A program made the translations under genes and the position numbers. The notes below the pieces were generated by a model, which ran no database searches, was not told the DNA's origin, and saw nothing but the letters and a program-made list of their open reading frames with translations. Of a stretch of DNA of 16,652 bases, positions 6,588-13,828 are shown piece by piece. This stretch comes from Candidatus Dojkabacteria bacterium (GTDB lineage: Bacteria > Patescibacteriota > Dojkabacteria > J137), in assembly GCA_020429495.1 (NCBI GenBank), contig JAGQLJ010000045.1, forward strand, positions 1 through 16,652, given 5' to 3'. The stretch's first letter is position 1. Each line of letters opens with the position of its first letter.

Positions 6588-7406
6588 ATGAATAAATTCA
6601 ATTATATCCACTTGGATGTTACTAAAACATTGAGCAGTGGTCAAACATTTCTTTGGGAAGAAGATCCTAAGATAGGATATATTGGACATTTTACAGATAA
6701 AATCATTATATTAAACAATAAAAAAAATAAGTGGTTTTGGCAGACTTATCCCGATAAAGATAATTTTGAATTTATAGAATCTTATTTTAATTTAGATTAT
6801 GTTTTTGATGAAAGTTATTTATTAAACGATTCAATTTTAACTAAAGCTTATGACAAATATAAAGGTACTCATATTCTGAAACAACCTTTGGAAGAAACAG
6901 TATTATCTTTCATTTTAGCTTCAAATAAAAGTATAAAGGCAATAAAAACTTCTTTGAATAAACTTATGAAAATGCAAAATAAATCTATTCAAACAGACTT
7001 TGGTGATTCTTTGTTATTTCCAAGTGCAGAATATATAAACTTAATTGAGATCAATAAACTAGCAAAAAGCGGAAGTGGTTATAGAACAAAATATTTAAAA
7101 GATGCTGCATTTAGGTTAACTTCTGAGAGACTAGATTTAACTCAAAATTCATTTAAGACACGAAATAAATTAAAGGAATTTTTAGGAATTGGAGATAAGA
7201 TTGCAGATTGTATTTTAACTTTTTCAGTTGGCCATAAAGATATAACGCCAATTGATAGATGGAGTGAGCGGATTATTACTGATCTGTATAATCAAGAATT
7301 GCCTAAAAAATATGAAGATAAACGTAAATGGTTTAAGAATAAATTTAATGAAAATACAGCGTTAGCTGGTCAGATATTATTTGAATATATACGCAATAGT
7401 ACTTAA
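6588..7406 (+). CDS. ogg: 8-oxoguanine DNA glycosylase/AP lyase, OGG1 type
   Basis: This 272-residue protein has the OGG1 layout. An N-terminal domain with SSGQTFLW (16-23, compare CGQSFRW in OGG1) precedes SFILASNKSI (107-116) and GYRTKYL (164-170). The helix-hairpin-helix LKEFLGIGDKIADCI (195-209) carries the catalytic lysine K204. D223 in PIDRW is the conserved aspartate. A C-terminal ALAGQILFEYIR segment (258-269) resembles the end of the family domain. It would excise 8-oxoguanine opposite cytosine and nick the abasic site. The frame is open from 6510, but the ATG at 6588 follows a TATAAT by six bases and begins at the conserved domain. OGG1-type enzymes are uncommon in bacteria, which mostly use MutM; I see no MutM here. 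All key residues are present. Confidence 0.9.
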   Translation: MNKFNYIHLDVTKTLSSGQTFLWEEDPKIGYIGHFTDKIIILNNKKNKWFWQTYPDKDNFEFIESYFNLDYVFDESYLLNDSILTKAYDKYKGTHILKQPLEETVLSFILASNKSIKAIKTSLNKLMKMQNKSIQTDFGDSLLFPSAEYINLIEINKLAKSGSGYRTKYLKDAAFRLTSERLDLTQNSFKTRNKLKEFLGIGDKIADCILTFSVGHKDITPIDRWSERIITDLYNQELPKKYEDKRKWFKNKFNENTALAGQILFEYIRNST

Positions 7407-7447
7407 GGGAGAGCCCTAATCATGCAATGCTAAACATACCTAACTGT

Positions 7448-7453
7448 TATAAT
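7448..7453 (+). promoter_or_regulatory. -10 box of the RodZ-like gene (leaderless)
   Basis: An exact TATAAT ends five bases before the ATG at 7459, leaving no room for a leader or ribosome binding site. Confidence 0.6.
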
Positions 7454-7458
7454 TATTC

Positions 7459-8445
7459 ATGTCTGATTTATCAATTTCTTCAAACAAAACTGCAGGTGAA
7501 TTATTAAAGCAAAAAAGACTTTCTTTAGGTCTTGATTTTAAATCTATTGAAAAAGAATTAAAGATTAAGGAGAAATATTTAGGCATGCTTGAGACAGATA
7601 GATTTCAGGGATTTGAATCTAGTGTTCAGGCAAAAGGATTTTTAAAAAACTATGCTAGGTTTCTTGGTCTTAATCATGAAATGGTTGTGGCACTATATAG
7701 GCGGGATTTTGAAAATAAAGATATGAAGCGAAAAATTGAATTTAAAGAAGAAAATGAACAAGAAGAAGAAAAAATAATACATGAAGAAAATAAAATATTA
7801 CAACAATTAAACAGAGTTGTTATAACAAAAAGAAAACTACAATTTGCTGCAATCACTGGAATCTTAGCTTTTATTTTACTGATAGGTATAAATTCAATAA
7901 GAAGATCTTTTTCAAAACCAAATTTAGCAATTAATTCACCTTTTGAAATTACAGCTCCTTTTGAAGGAAGACTTGCATATGAAGATGATGAAATAATTTT
8001 AAAAGGACAGGTGGATAAGGGCAGTTCTATAAATGTTAATTCAGTTCCATTAAATTTAAATGCTGATTATGAATTTGAAACTAGTCCAATTGCACTTCAA
8101 AATGAAGAAACTAGTATTGTAATTGAAACAGAAAACACATTAGGGTCAAAAAATAAAATTACATTAAAGTTATTTAAGCCTGAACAAGAAATTCAAAATT
8201 TAGATACAATAATACTAAGTAACGCAAACATTGGATATGCAATAATAAAAGCTGATGGACAAGTAGTTTATGAAGGTTCAATTGCAAATGGAACAGAACC
8301 ACTAAACTTTATAGCTCAAAGATCGATTGAGATTGAAACTCAACAATATGAGAACTTACAAATTTCGATTAATGGTAATGACTTTATCTTAAATACACCA
8401 GTAACAATATTTGAAAGCAACGGTAAAGATATTGTAAAGATTTAA
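7459..8445 (+). CDS. RodZ-like membrane protein with N-terminal HTH domain
   Basis: This 328-residue protein has an N-terminal helix-turn-helix of the HTH_25/RodZ type (about 9-82; GELLKQKRLSLGLDFKSIEK and the GFESSVQAKGFLKNYARFLGL block). A charged, Glu/Lys-rich linker (85-118) precedes one transmembrane segment (about 128-147). An extracytoplasmic part follows, with an Ig-like/Glucodextran_B-type domain (about 158-240) and a C-terminal beta-rich domain (245-328) resembling DUF4115 of RodZ. RodZ links the MreB cytoskeleton to the wall-elongation machinery and sets cell shape. The architecture fits, but the Ig-like insert differs from E. coli RodZ and no mreB is in view, so the role is inferred. 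It has its own TATAAT five bases before the ATG. Its stop overlaps the convergent small membrane gene by 4 bp. Confidence 0.75.
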   Translation: MSDLSISSNKTAGELLKQKRLSLGLDFKSIEKELKIKEKYLGMLETDRFQGFESSVQAKGFLKNYARFLGLNHEMVVALYRRDFENKDMKRKIEFKEENEQEEEKIIHEENKILQQLNRVVITKRKLQFAAITGILAFILLIGINSIRRSFSKPNLAINSPFEITAPFEGRLAYEDDEIILKGQVDKGSSINVNSVPLNLNADYEFETSPIALQNEETSIVIETENTLGSKNKITLKLFKPEQEIQNLDTIILSNANIGYAIIKADGQVVYEGSIANGTEPLNFIAQRSIEIETQQYENLQISINGNDFILNTPVTIFESNGKDIVKI

Positions 8446-8681
8446 TTATTATATTTTGTGAATATTAAATCTTTTATAGAAGCTCCAGCCCAAACAATAT
8501 TCAAAATGACAAAAGGCCAAGTATTGTAGTGATAGCCATAAATCACCAAAAGCACACCAGCTATTGCATTAAGTAAATCATAGAAAAAACTCTTTTGAGT
8601 TACTTTGTCTGATTGAATAAGCAAAAACGCCAATAGAGCTAAAGCTGCTCCTAAAATTCCTACTAAATCAATTATATTCAT
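8442..8681 (-). CDS. Small membrane protein, CBU_0592 type
   Basis: This 79-residue protein has three predicted membrane segments (about 3-24, 32-50 and 56-74). The pattern (DLVGILGAALALLAFLL, then FFYDLLNAIAGVLLVIYGY, then PFVILNIVWAGASIKDL) fits the CBU_0592 family, whose function is unknown. The frame is open to 8720, but the extra 13 residues are hydrophobic and non-conserved in look, so the ATG at 8681 is chosen. It is convergent with the RodZ-like gene, the two stop codons overlapping by 4 bp. No ribosome binding site is visible. Confidence 0.7.
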   Translation of the reverse strand: MNIIDLVGILGAALALLAFLLIQSDKVTQKSFFYDLLNAIAGVLLVIYGYHYNTWPFVILNIVWAGASIKDLIFTKYNN

Positions 8682-8770
8682 TTGTAGAGCTATAACTAAC
8701 AGCAAAAGCTGCAAAATCAACTAAATTAATTTTTTATCTCCATAGCTATCTAGTTTTCTGAGTTCATTCT

Positions 8771-8786
8771 ATAAGTAAATACTTAT
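8771..8786. repeat. Perfect short inverted repeat between rarA and the membrane-protein gene
   Basis: ATAAGTA (8771-8777) and TACTTAT (8780-8786) are separated by only two bases. The spacer is too short for a stable hairpin, and no T run follows. An operator half-site pair upstream of the small membrane gene is as plausible as a terminator of rarA. Confidence 0.35.
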
Positions 8787-8811
8787 GCAATCAAGTGAAA
8801 TCTAAATATCA

Positions 8812-10023
8812 CTAAAGAGATTCTGACAAATTCTTTATATCGTAGTATTTTGCTCCAATTAGATTTTTGGGCATATACTCCTGATTAATTTTTTTACCAT
8901 TCCTCTCTTCTAACCATGGATATCTTGTATGTCCTTTTGCATAACCAAAATTCTTCATTACTTTATTGGCAGCATTTCTTAAATGTAGTGGAATAGAGTT
9001 TAGAGGTTTGTTTCTAACATCTGCCCTTGCTTTCATTATTCCTTCTGTTACAGCAATAGACTTTGGACAAGAGGCCAAGTACGTTGCACATTGAGCCAAT
9101 ATTAAGCTAGCCTCTGGCATACCAATCATATTAACAGCATTCATTGTAGAAGTAGCAACAACAAGTGCAGTTGGCTTTGCATTACCAATATCTTCTGATG
9201 CAAAAATAACCATCCTTCTTGCAATAAATATTGGATCTTCGCCTGCTTCCATCATTCTAGCCAAGTAATGCAATGTTGCATCTGGCTTACTTCCTCTCAT
9301 CGATTTTATAAATGCTGAAATTGTATCGTAATGAGCATCACCTTTTTTATCGTAAATTCCTAGCTTTTGCTGCAATACATTTTGTATTGTATCCAAATCC
9401 ACAGTTTTATTATTTTTATTTGCAAACTCTATTGCATTTAACACTTTTCTTGCATCACCATCGCTATAGCCGACTAAAAACTGCTTTGCATCATCAGTCC
9501 ATGTTACTTTTTTATTTTGTTTTAAAGCTTTATCAATAATTATTAAAATTTCATCATCACCTAAATGCTCAAATTTAAAAACTCTACTTCTTGAAATTAG
9601 AGGAGCATTTACTTCAAATCCTGGGTTCTCTGTTGTTGCGCCAACTAAAATTATTGTTCCATTTTCAACATGAGGTAAAAACGCATCTTGTTGAGCTTTA
9701 TTAAATCTATGTATTTCATCAACAAACAAAATTGTCTCTTTTCCCATTTCTATTTTTCTATCCTCAGCTATTTTGATTATTTTTCTTACATCTGCAATAC
9801 CACCAGTAACTGCTGAAAATGGTTCAAAGTGTGCATCAACATAATTTGGAATTAGTCTTGCAAAAGTTGTTTTTCCACAACCTGGTGGCCCCCACAAAAT
9901 CATTGACGTAATATTTCCGGATTCTAGAAGTTTTCTAAGCGGACCATTTTTACCGACTAAATGTTGCTGCCCAATAAACTCATCTAAATTTTTTGGTCGG
10001 AGTGTATTTGCAAGTAAGTCCAT
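8812..10023 (-). CDS. rarA: Replication-associated recombination protein RarA (MgsA), AAA+ ATPase
   Basis: This 403-residue protein is a full-length RarA/MgsA/WRNIP1-family clamp-loader-like ATPase. It begins LRPKNLDEFIGQQHLVG (8-24) and has Walker A GPPGCGKT (45-52), Walker B ILFVDEIH (98-105), sensor 1 GATTENP (128-134) and the arginine-finger segment SRSRVF (144-149). The C-terminal tetramerisation region includes KSMRGSKPDATLHYLARM and the terminal GHTRYPWLEE-type motif. RarA acts at stalled replication forks, opening DNA ends and interacting with SSB. The start is secured by an extended -10 (TG, one base, TATAAT) five bases upstream, right after a strong hairpin that closes the upstream Smr gene. 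It therefore has its own promoter. Confidence 0.96.
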   Translation of the reverse strand: MDLLANTLRPKNLDEFIGQQHLVGKNGPLRKLLESGNITSMILWGPPGCGKTTFARLIPNYVDAHFEPFSAVTGGIADVRKIIKIAEDRKIEMGKETILFVDEIHRFNKAQQDAFLPHVENGTIILVGATTENPGFEVNAPLISRSRVFKFEHLGDDEILIIIDKALKQNKKVTWTDDAKQFLVGYSDGDARKVLNAIEFANKNNKTVDLDTIQNVLQQKLGIYDKKGDAHYDTISAFIKSMRGSKPDATLHYLARMMEAGEDPIFIARRMVIFASEDIGNAKPTALVVATSTMNAVNMIGMPEASLILAQCATYLASCPKSIAVTEGIMKARADVRNKPLNSIPLHLRNAANKVMKNFGYAKGHTRYPWLEERNGKKINQEYMPKNLIGAKYYDIKNLSESL

Positions 10024-10028
10024 AAATT

Positions 10029-10034
10029 ATTATA
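10029..10034 (-). promoter_or_regulatory. Extended -10 promoter of rarA (leaderless)
   Basis: On the minus strand TGATATAAT ends five bases before the rarA ATG, an exact extended -10 with no room for a ribosome binding site. The -35 position would fall inside the adjacent 33-bp inverted repeat. Confidence 0.65.
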
Positions 10035-10050
10035 TCACTCGCTATAGGTA

Positions 10051-10083
10051 TAGTAGTGGTGGGTCTAAGACCCACCACTACTA
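10051..10083. repeat. Perfect 15-bp inverted repeat (hairpin) between the Smr gene and rarA
   Basis: TAGTAGTGGTGGGTC (10051-10065) and its exact complement (10069-10083) flank a TAA spacer. The right arm includes the stop codon of the Smr gene, so any hairpin forms at the very end of that mRNA. No T run follows, so it is not a classic intrinsic terminator. It may stop, process or protect the Smr transcript. Confidence 0.85.
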
Positions 10084-10341
10084 TGAACACAATTCAATTT
10101 CAAATGCACCTTCTTGGCCATTAAAGTAACCTGCTTGCTTAAACTTCTTTACATAAGGATTTTGTCCAAGAAGCTTTTTTACAAGTGGCTTTACAACTTT
10201 ACCTTTACCTGTGATTACTAGAAGATTTTTTTTATCGTAGTAATGGCTATCTTCGATAAACTCAAAAAGAATTTTTTCTATATCTGCTGTATCAATAATC
10301 CCAAACTGGTGAAAATCTAATTCTGCATCAAAAACTAACAT
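10081..10341 (-). CDS. Small Smr-domain protein
   Basis: This 86-residue protein is essentially one Smr (small MutS-related) domain. LDFHQFG (8-14) sits where the family has LDLHG, followed by a helix (DTADIEKILFEFIED), the strand and loop LLVITGKG (40-47, usually HGKG), and the end YVKKFKQAGYFNGQEGAFEIEL (63-84). Smr domains bind or nick branched DNA or cleave RNA, including at stalled ribosomes. The H-to-T change in HGKG and the insertion after LDFH make nuclease activity uncertain. A GATAAT -10 box five bases before the ATG suggests a leaderless mRNA. The stop codon is part of a perfect 15-bp hairpin. Confidence 0.75.
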   Translation of the reverse strand: MLVFDAELDFHQFGIIDTADIEKILFEFIEDSHYYDKKNLLVITGKGKVVKPLVKKLLGQNPYVKKFKQAGYFNGQEGAFEIELCS

Positions 10342-10348
10342 ACTTAAT

Positions 10349-10354
10349 TATCTA
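10349..10354 (-). promoter_or_regulatory. Putative -10 box of the Smr gene
   Basis: GATAAT on the minus strand, approximately at these positions, ends about five bases before the ATG. A second TATAAT lies about ten bases further upstream, so either could be used. Confidence 0.35.
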
Positions 10355-10419
10355 GAAATTATAAAAGTAAATATTCCCATAGGCCCCTGAATTATACAGC
10401 TGTCATATAAAAATTGGAA

Positions 10420-11328
10420 TTAATATAGATCAGGGTAAAATAATTTTCCTATATTCTTCGTTCCTTTTAGAATTCTTTCAACTTCATCATCTGTAAGCCT
10501 TTCTTTCCAAAGATGAACAAGCTCTTTAGAGTTCCTCTTCAAACTATGTATAATTTTACTTTCTTCTTCAATAGGGTTCTTACTATCAGTATTTTCTAAG
10601 ATATATTGATTTATCTCTTGTGTTAAATCTAGTCCTAAATTATCAAAAAGAGCTTCAAATACTTTTGTGGAGTCTGTAGATACATCTTCTTGTTTTAAAT
10701 AAATCCAATCTGGATATTCTTTTTGAAACTTAAATACTTTTCTATAAAAAATATTCCACAATAAGATTCCCTGATCAATTATATCTGGAGGATTGTCTGC
10801 ATATTTTTCAATAAGAGCTCTATAATCTTGGGGTAGTAGATCTAAAAGTTCAGGCTGTGTTTTAAAATTATTAAAATCAAATTCCCAGTTTTTTCTTTTT
10901 ATGCTACTAACAAAACCTAGTGGATTTCTAATCATCATAATAATCTGAGCTTGATATTCTTCTACAAACATTTCTGTTAAAAAGAATCCAAATGGAGATT
11001 TAAATACAGGAATCTTGCCTAAAAGTGTTTTTGCATTAATCAAATGTTTTAAGTGTTTTAATAAAAATTTCTGATTTTCTTTTGAAGGTGAAATAAACCA
11101 TTTATTTAGTTCCAAGTTACAAACTTTACACTTATTACCTTCAATCAAATAACCAAACTCAGGATTAAGTGGTTCATAAACATAACCTACAGCTCTACTT
11201 TGTGCCAATACTGTACCAACGAATGTTGTTCCAGATCTATGAATTCCTGTTACTAAAATAGGTTTTGATTTAAGTTTTGGTGTAACTAGGGCAACTCTTT
11301 GTAAAATAATTCTTAATAAATCTTTCAA
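10420..11328 (-). CDS. Sulfotransferase-family protein
   Basis: This 302-residue protein is a P-loop-like PAPS-dependent sulfotransferase. The 5'-phosphosulfate loop GIHRSGTTFVG (28-38) follows a strand PILVT. FKSP (109-112) is next, and the 3'-phosphate segment IRNPLGFVSSIK (133-144) carries the Arg and Ser that bind PAPS. A CxxC pair (C67, C70) is unusual and might bind metal. The acceptor (carbohydrate, lipid or protein) cannot be deduced, and no PAPS-synthesis gene is visible here. The start is TTG: no in-frame ATG lies upstream of the conserved loop. A TATAAT at 11353-11358 (minus) would give a leader of about 18 bases. It is divergent from umuD across a short gap with a palindrome. Confidence 0.82.
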   Translation of the reverse strand: MKDLLRIILQRVALVTPKLKSKPILVTGIHRSGTTFVGTVLAQSRAVGYVYEPLNPEFGYLIEGNKCKVCNLELNKWFISPSKENQKFLLKHLKHLINAKTLLGKIPVFKSPFGFFLTEMFVEEYQAQIIMMIRNPLGFVSSIKRKNWEFDFNNFKTQPELLDLLPQDYRALIEKYADNPPDIIDQGILLWNIFYRKVFKFQKEYPDWIYLKQEDVSTDSTKVFEALFDNLGLDLTQEINQYILENTDSKNPIEEESKIIHSLKRNSKELVHLWKERLTDDEVERILKGTKNIGKLFYPDLY

Positions 11329-11352
11329 GTGGTAAATATGTCTAGTTAGTAT

Positions 11353-11398
11353 ATTATAGAATACTCGAGTAAATTCAAGTATTTTGCTAATATGCTTT
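11353..11398. promoter_or_regulatory. Divergent promoter region, umuD versus sulfotransferase, with palindrome
   Basis: TATAAT (11358-11353, minus) serves the sulfotransferase. TGCTAATAT (11385-11393, plus) is an extended -10 ending five bases before the umuD ATG. Between them lies the 10-bp palindrome TACTCGAGTA (11362-11371), covering the -35 position of the umuD promoter and the spacer of the other. A repressor bound there could control both. UmuD genes are usually LexA-controlled, but the palindrome is neither the E. coli CTGT-N8-ACAG nor the Gram-positive GAAC-N4-GTTC type. Confidence 0.5.
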
Positions 11399-11821
11399 AT
11401 GGTACTACAATTTTTTGATGCTCAAAAAAAGAAACGACTTTTGATCCCATTTTTTAATACTGCAATCTCTGCTGGATTTCCTAGTGCTGCTGATGATTTT
11501 ATAGATAGAAAATTAGATTTAAATGAATATTTAATTAAACATCCAGCCGCTACATACTTTGTAAGGGTTCAAGGAGAATCTATGAAGGATGTTGGAATAA
11601 ATACAGGCGATTTACTTTTGGTAGATAGATCTTTGGATATAAAAAGTGGAAGTATTGTCATTGCTGCAATTGATGGGGAATTTACTGTAAAAAGAGTAAT
11701 TAAAAAGAATGATGGTTTATATCTTGTACCTGAGAATGAATCTTACAAAGCAATAAAAATAGATGAAGAAGATGAGTTTCAAATTTTTGGTGTTGTAAAG
11801 AATGTTATAAAATCAATTTAA
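11399..11821 (+). CDS. umuD: UmuD, self-cleaving subunit of DNA polymerase V
   Basis: This 140-residue protein closely follows E. coli UmuD: PFF...AGFPSAADDFIDRKLDLNEYLIKHPAATYFVRV, then the nucleophile S61 in GESM, GDLLLVD, and the general-base lysine K98 in DGEFTVKRV. The cleavage site is A25-G26 (Cys-Gly in E. coli). UmuD cleaves itself on RecA filaments, and the UmuD' dimer joins UmuC to form the translesion polymerase. The frame is open from a TTG at 11384, but the ATG at 11399 is chosen because an extended -10 lies five bases before it and family proteins start about 20-25 residues before the cleavage site. The stop overlaps the umuC start as TAATG. Catalytic residues are intact. Confidence 0.95.
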   Translation: MVLQFFDAQKKKRLLIPFFNTAISAGFPSAADDFIDRKLDLNEYLIKHPAATYFVRVQGESMKDVGINTGDLLLVDRSLDIKSGSIVIAAIDGEFTVKRVIKKNDGLYLVPENESYKAIKIDEEDEFQIFGVVKNVIKSI

Positions 11822-13101
11822 TGAATAAGAAACTCTTTGCTCTAATTGACTGTAATAATTTCTTTGCCTCTTGTGAAAGAGTTTTTAATCCTGATCTAGT
11901 TGGAAAGCCTATTGCAATTCTATCTAATAATGATGGATGTATAATTGCTAGATCAGCTGAAACAAAAAAGCTTGGTATCCCAATGGGAGCTCCTTTTCAT
12001 AAGTGGAAAGATTTAATAGAACAACATAATGTAAAAGTGTTCTCTGCTAACTTTCATTTATACGGAGATTTATCTAATAGAGTTATGAATATCTTGAAAG
12101 ATTTTGCACCTGATGTGCAGGTTTATTCAATTGATGAAGCATTTTTAGATATAACTGATTTAAAGATCGATGACTACAAAAAATTTGCAGATAAAATAAA
12201 GAAACGAATTATGAAATGGACTGGTGTTCCTGTTTCTGTTGGCATTGCACCAACTAAGACACTAGCCAAAATTGCAACAGAAGAAGCAAAGCAGTTTGAA
12301 GAAAATCAAGGAACATTTGTTTTTAATAATGAAAAAGAAATTGATGATGTTTTAAAACATCTTCCTGTTTATGAAGTTTGGGGAATTGGATATAACCTTA
12401 CGACTTTTTTGAATTCTAATGGTATTTATACAGCTTATGATTTAAAGAACGCAGATGATTCTTGGCTAAGAGCAAAAACATCTGTAACAGTTCAGAGAAC
12501 ACAATTTGAACTAAAAAGTATTCACTGTATTGAAGGTGTAGAAAATAAAGATACTAAGAAGCATATTATTAGCTCAAGATCATTTAGCCATAAAGTAACC
12601 GATCTTAAAGAGCTCAAAGAATCTGTTGCTTCTTATATAGGTAGAGCCAGTGAAAAACTAAGAAACCAGAACTCTATTTGTTCTTATGTTGGGGTAACCT
12701 TAAAAACAGATAAACATAATACTCAGCAAGCTTATTATAGAAATTCCTACTATATGCTCTTAGAAACTCCCACAGATTATCTACCTGATCTAATTAATTT
12801 AGCTGATAAATGCTTAGAGCATATATTTGTAAAAGGACTAAGATATAAAAAATCACTAGTTGAACTTGGTGGAATTCTGCCAAAAGAGAGTCAAAAGATT
12901 AATATGTTTAAGCAAGACTATAAATTTGATAAAAATAGCTTAGTAATGTCTGTTTTTGACAAAATTAATAAAAGTTGGGGAAGTAATACAATAAAAACTG
13001 GATCAATGGGTACAGATCAAAAATGGAAAGCAAAAAGTAATTTGATGAGCCCTAGGTATACTTCTAATTGGGATGAGCTAAAAATAATTAAAACTGATTA
13101 A
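11821..13101 (+). CDS. umuC: UmuC, Y-family translesion DNA polymerase
   Basis: This 426-residue protein is a full-length Y-family polymerase. The palm carries D10 (LIDCNNFFASCE) and D105-E106 (YSIDEAFLD), the metal-binding acidic residues. The steric and fingers segment NNDGCIIARS (36-45) follows, then the helix-hairpin-helix region (VWGIGYN, 186-192), the little-finger domain (about 245-345) and the UmuC-type C-terminal extension. QKINMF (358-363) fits a beta-clamp binding motif. With UmuD' it would copy past lesions at the cost of mutation. It starts by TAATG overlap with umuD, so the two are cotranscribed and coupled. The stop lies in a 14-bp palindrome shared with the convergent gene. 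Confidence 0.96.
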   Translation: MNKKLFALIDCNNFFASCERVFNPDLVGKPIAILSNNDGCIIARSAETKKLGIPMGAPFHKWKDLIEQHNVKVFSANFHLYGDLSNRVMNILKDFAPDVQVYSIDEAFLDITDLKIDDYKKFADKIKKRIMKWTGVPVSVGIAPTKTLAKIATEEAKQFEENQGTFVFNNEKEIDDVLKHLPVYEVWGIGYNLTTFLNSNGIYTAYDLKNADDSWLRAKTSVTVQRTQFELKSIHCIEGVENKDTKKHIISSRSFSHKVTDLKELKESVASYIGRASEKLRNQNSICSYVGVTLKTDKHNTQQAYYRNSYYMLLETPTDYLPDLINLADKCLEHIFVKGLRYKKSLVELGGILPKESQKINMFKQDYKFDKNSLVMSVFDKINKSWGSNTIKTGSMGTDQKWKAKSNLMSPRYTSNWDELKIIKTD

Positions 13102-13106
13102 TCAGT
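13093..13106. repeat. 14-bp palindrome over convergent stop codons
   Basis: ACTGATTAATCAGT is a perfect palindrome spanning the 4-bp overlap of the umuC stop and the stop of the convergent membrane-protein gene. With no loop it is a weak hairpin, and no T run follows. It may be a compact bidirectional end signal or chance. Confidence 0.4.
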
Positions 13107-13508
13107 AGTAGGTGTACTGTCTTTTTCTTCCTCTCTTCTAAAGTAATAACCTAGAACAAAACCTAGCGTTCCTAAAAATACTCCCGATATAAGTGGAATA
13201 ACAACACTTAAATTATCAATTATACTTACTTTTCTCACTAAGCCATCAAGAACAGCTATAACCATAGCAAAAATAAACACAAAGAAAGTAAAGATTGTAT
13301 AAATTAGCGCAAGACGGCTTCTTGTATCTTCTCTTTTTCTATAAACAGATTCTACTGCCGAAGAGATAATTAAATCACCTGCACCATCTGTATAACCTTC
13401 CTCATACCCATCAGAAAATTCATCATCTAAAAGATCTTCATCAATTAAATCTGGTTCAATTGCGTCATCTTCTGTAGGGATTTTACCTTTAGGGTTATCG
13501 TTAGACAT
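13098..13508 (-). CDS. Hypothetical two-span membrane protein with acidic N-terminus
   Basis: I do not recognise a family for this 136-residue protein. Residues 1-45 are strongly acidic and probably disordered (DLIDEDLLDDEF, then GYEEGYTDGAGD). Two membrane segments follow (about 66-88 and 100-122), with an Arg/Glu-rich C-terminal tail. Both tails should lie on the same, probably cytoplasmic, side. The ATG lies one base after the TGA stop of the upstream small gene, so the two form an operon. The stop overlaps umuC by 4 bp on the opposite strand. Confidence 0.7.
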   Translation of the reverse strand: MSNDNPKGKIPTEDDAIEPDLIDEDLLDDEFSDGYEEGYTDGAGDLIISSAVESVYRKREDTRSRLALIYTIFTFFVFIFAMVIAVLDGLVRKVSIIDNLSVVIPLISGVFLGTLGFVLGYYFRREEEKDSTPTTD

Positions 13509-13509
13509 A

Positions 13510-13767
13510 TCAGTTAGTTTTACCGTTATATAGTTTTTTCTGATTTGAATAACCTTCTATAACTAAATCCCAGTTAGAGTCTTTTTCTCTTAATATTACT
13601 TTTCTACCTAGTGCCTGAGCAAGCATGCTAACTGCTTCTTTCATTATCTGAGATGGTTGTTCATTTGTAATTTTAGAGATACGTTTAATTATCTCTGATG
13701 TTTCTTGATCAACTGGAGCCATTTTCAAATTTCTCTCTCTTAACTTTTCGGCAAGTTTTTTGGTCAT
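13510..13767 (-). CDS. Small protein with ribbon-helix-helix-like segment
   Basis: This 85-residue protein carries a segment (about 21-52; ETSEIIKRISKITNEQPSQIMKEAVSML) with the helix-turn-helix spacing of ribbon-helix-helix DNA-binding proteins, preceded by a basic N-terminus (MTKKLAEKLRERNLK). It may therefore be a small transcriptional regulator, but the match is by eye and weak. The frame is open to 13962, but the upstream part runs antisense through the opposite membrane-protein gene, so the ATG at 13767 is preferred. It is the first gene of a two-gene operon, one base before the acidic membrane protein. It ends in TGA. Confidence 0.55.
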   Translation of the reverse strand: MTKKLAEKLRERNLKMAPVDQETSEIIKRISKITNEQPSQIMKEAVSMLAQALGRKVILREKDSNWDLVIEGYSNQKKLYNGKTN

Positions 13768-13828
13768 ACGTTTACAGAAGGTAATAATTTTTCTATACTT
13801 AATAATATCATATGTAAATAAATTTGCC

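Noticed and set aside
7674..7856. 60-aa open frame on the minus strand
   Set aside because: It is antisense within the RodZ-like gene; low-complexity Ser/Phe-rich shadow.
9312..9539. 75-aa open frame on the plus strand
   Set aside because: It is antisense within rarA, whose frame is clearly the real one.
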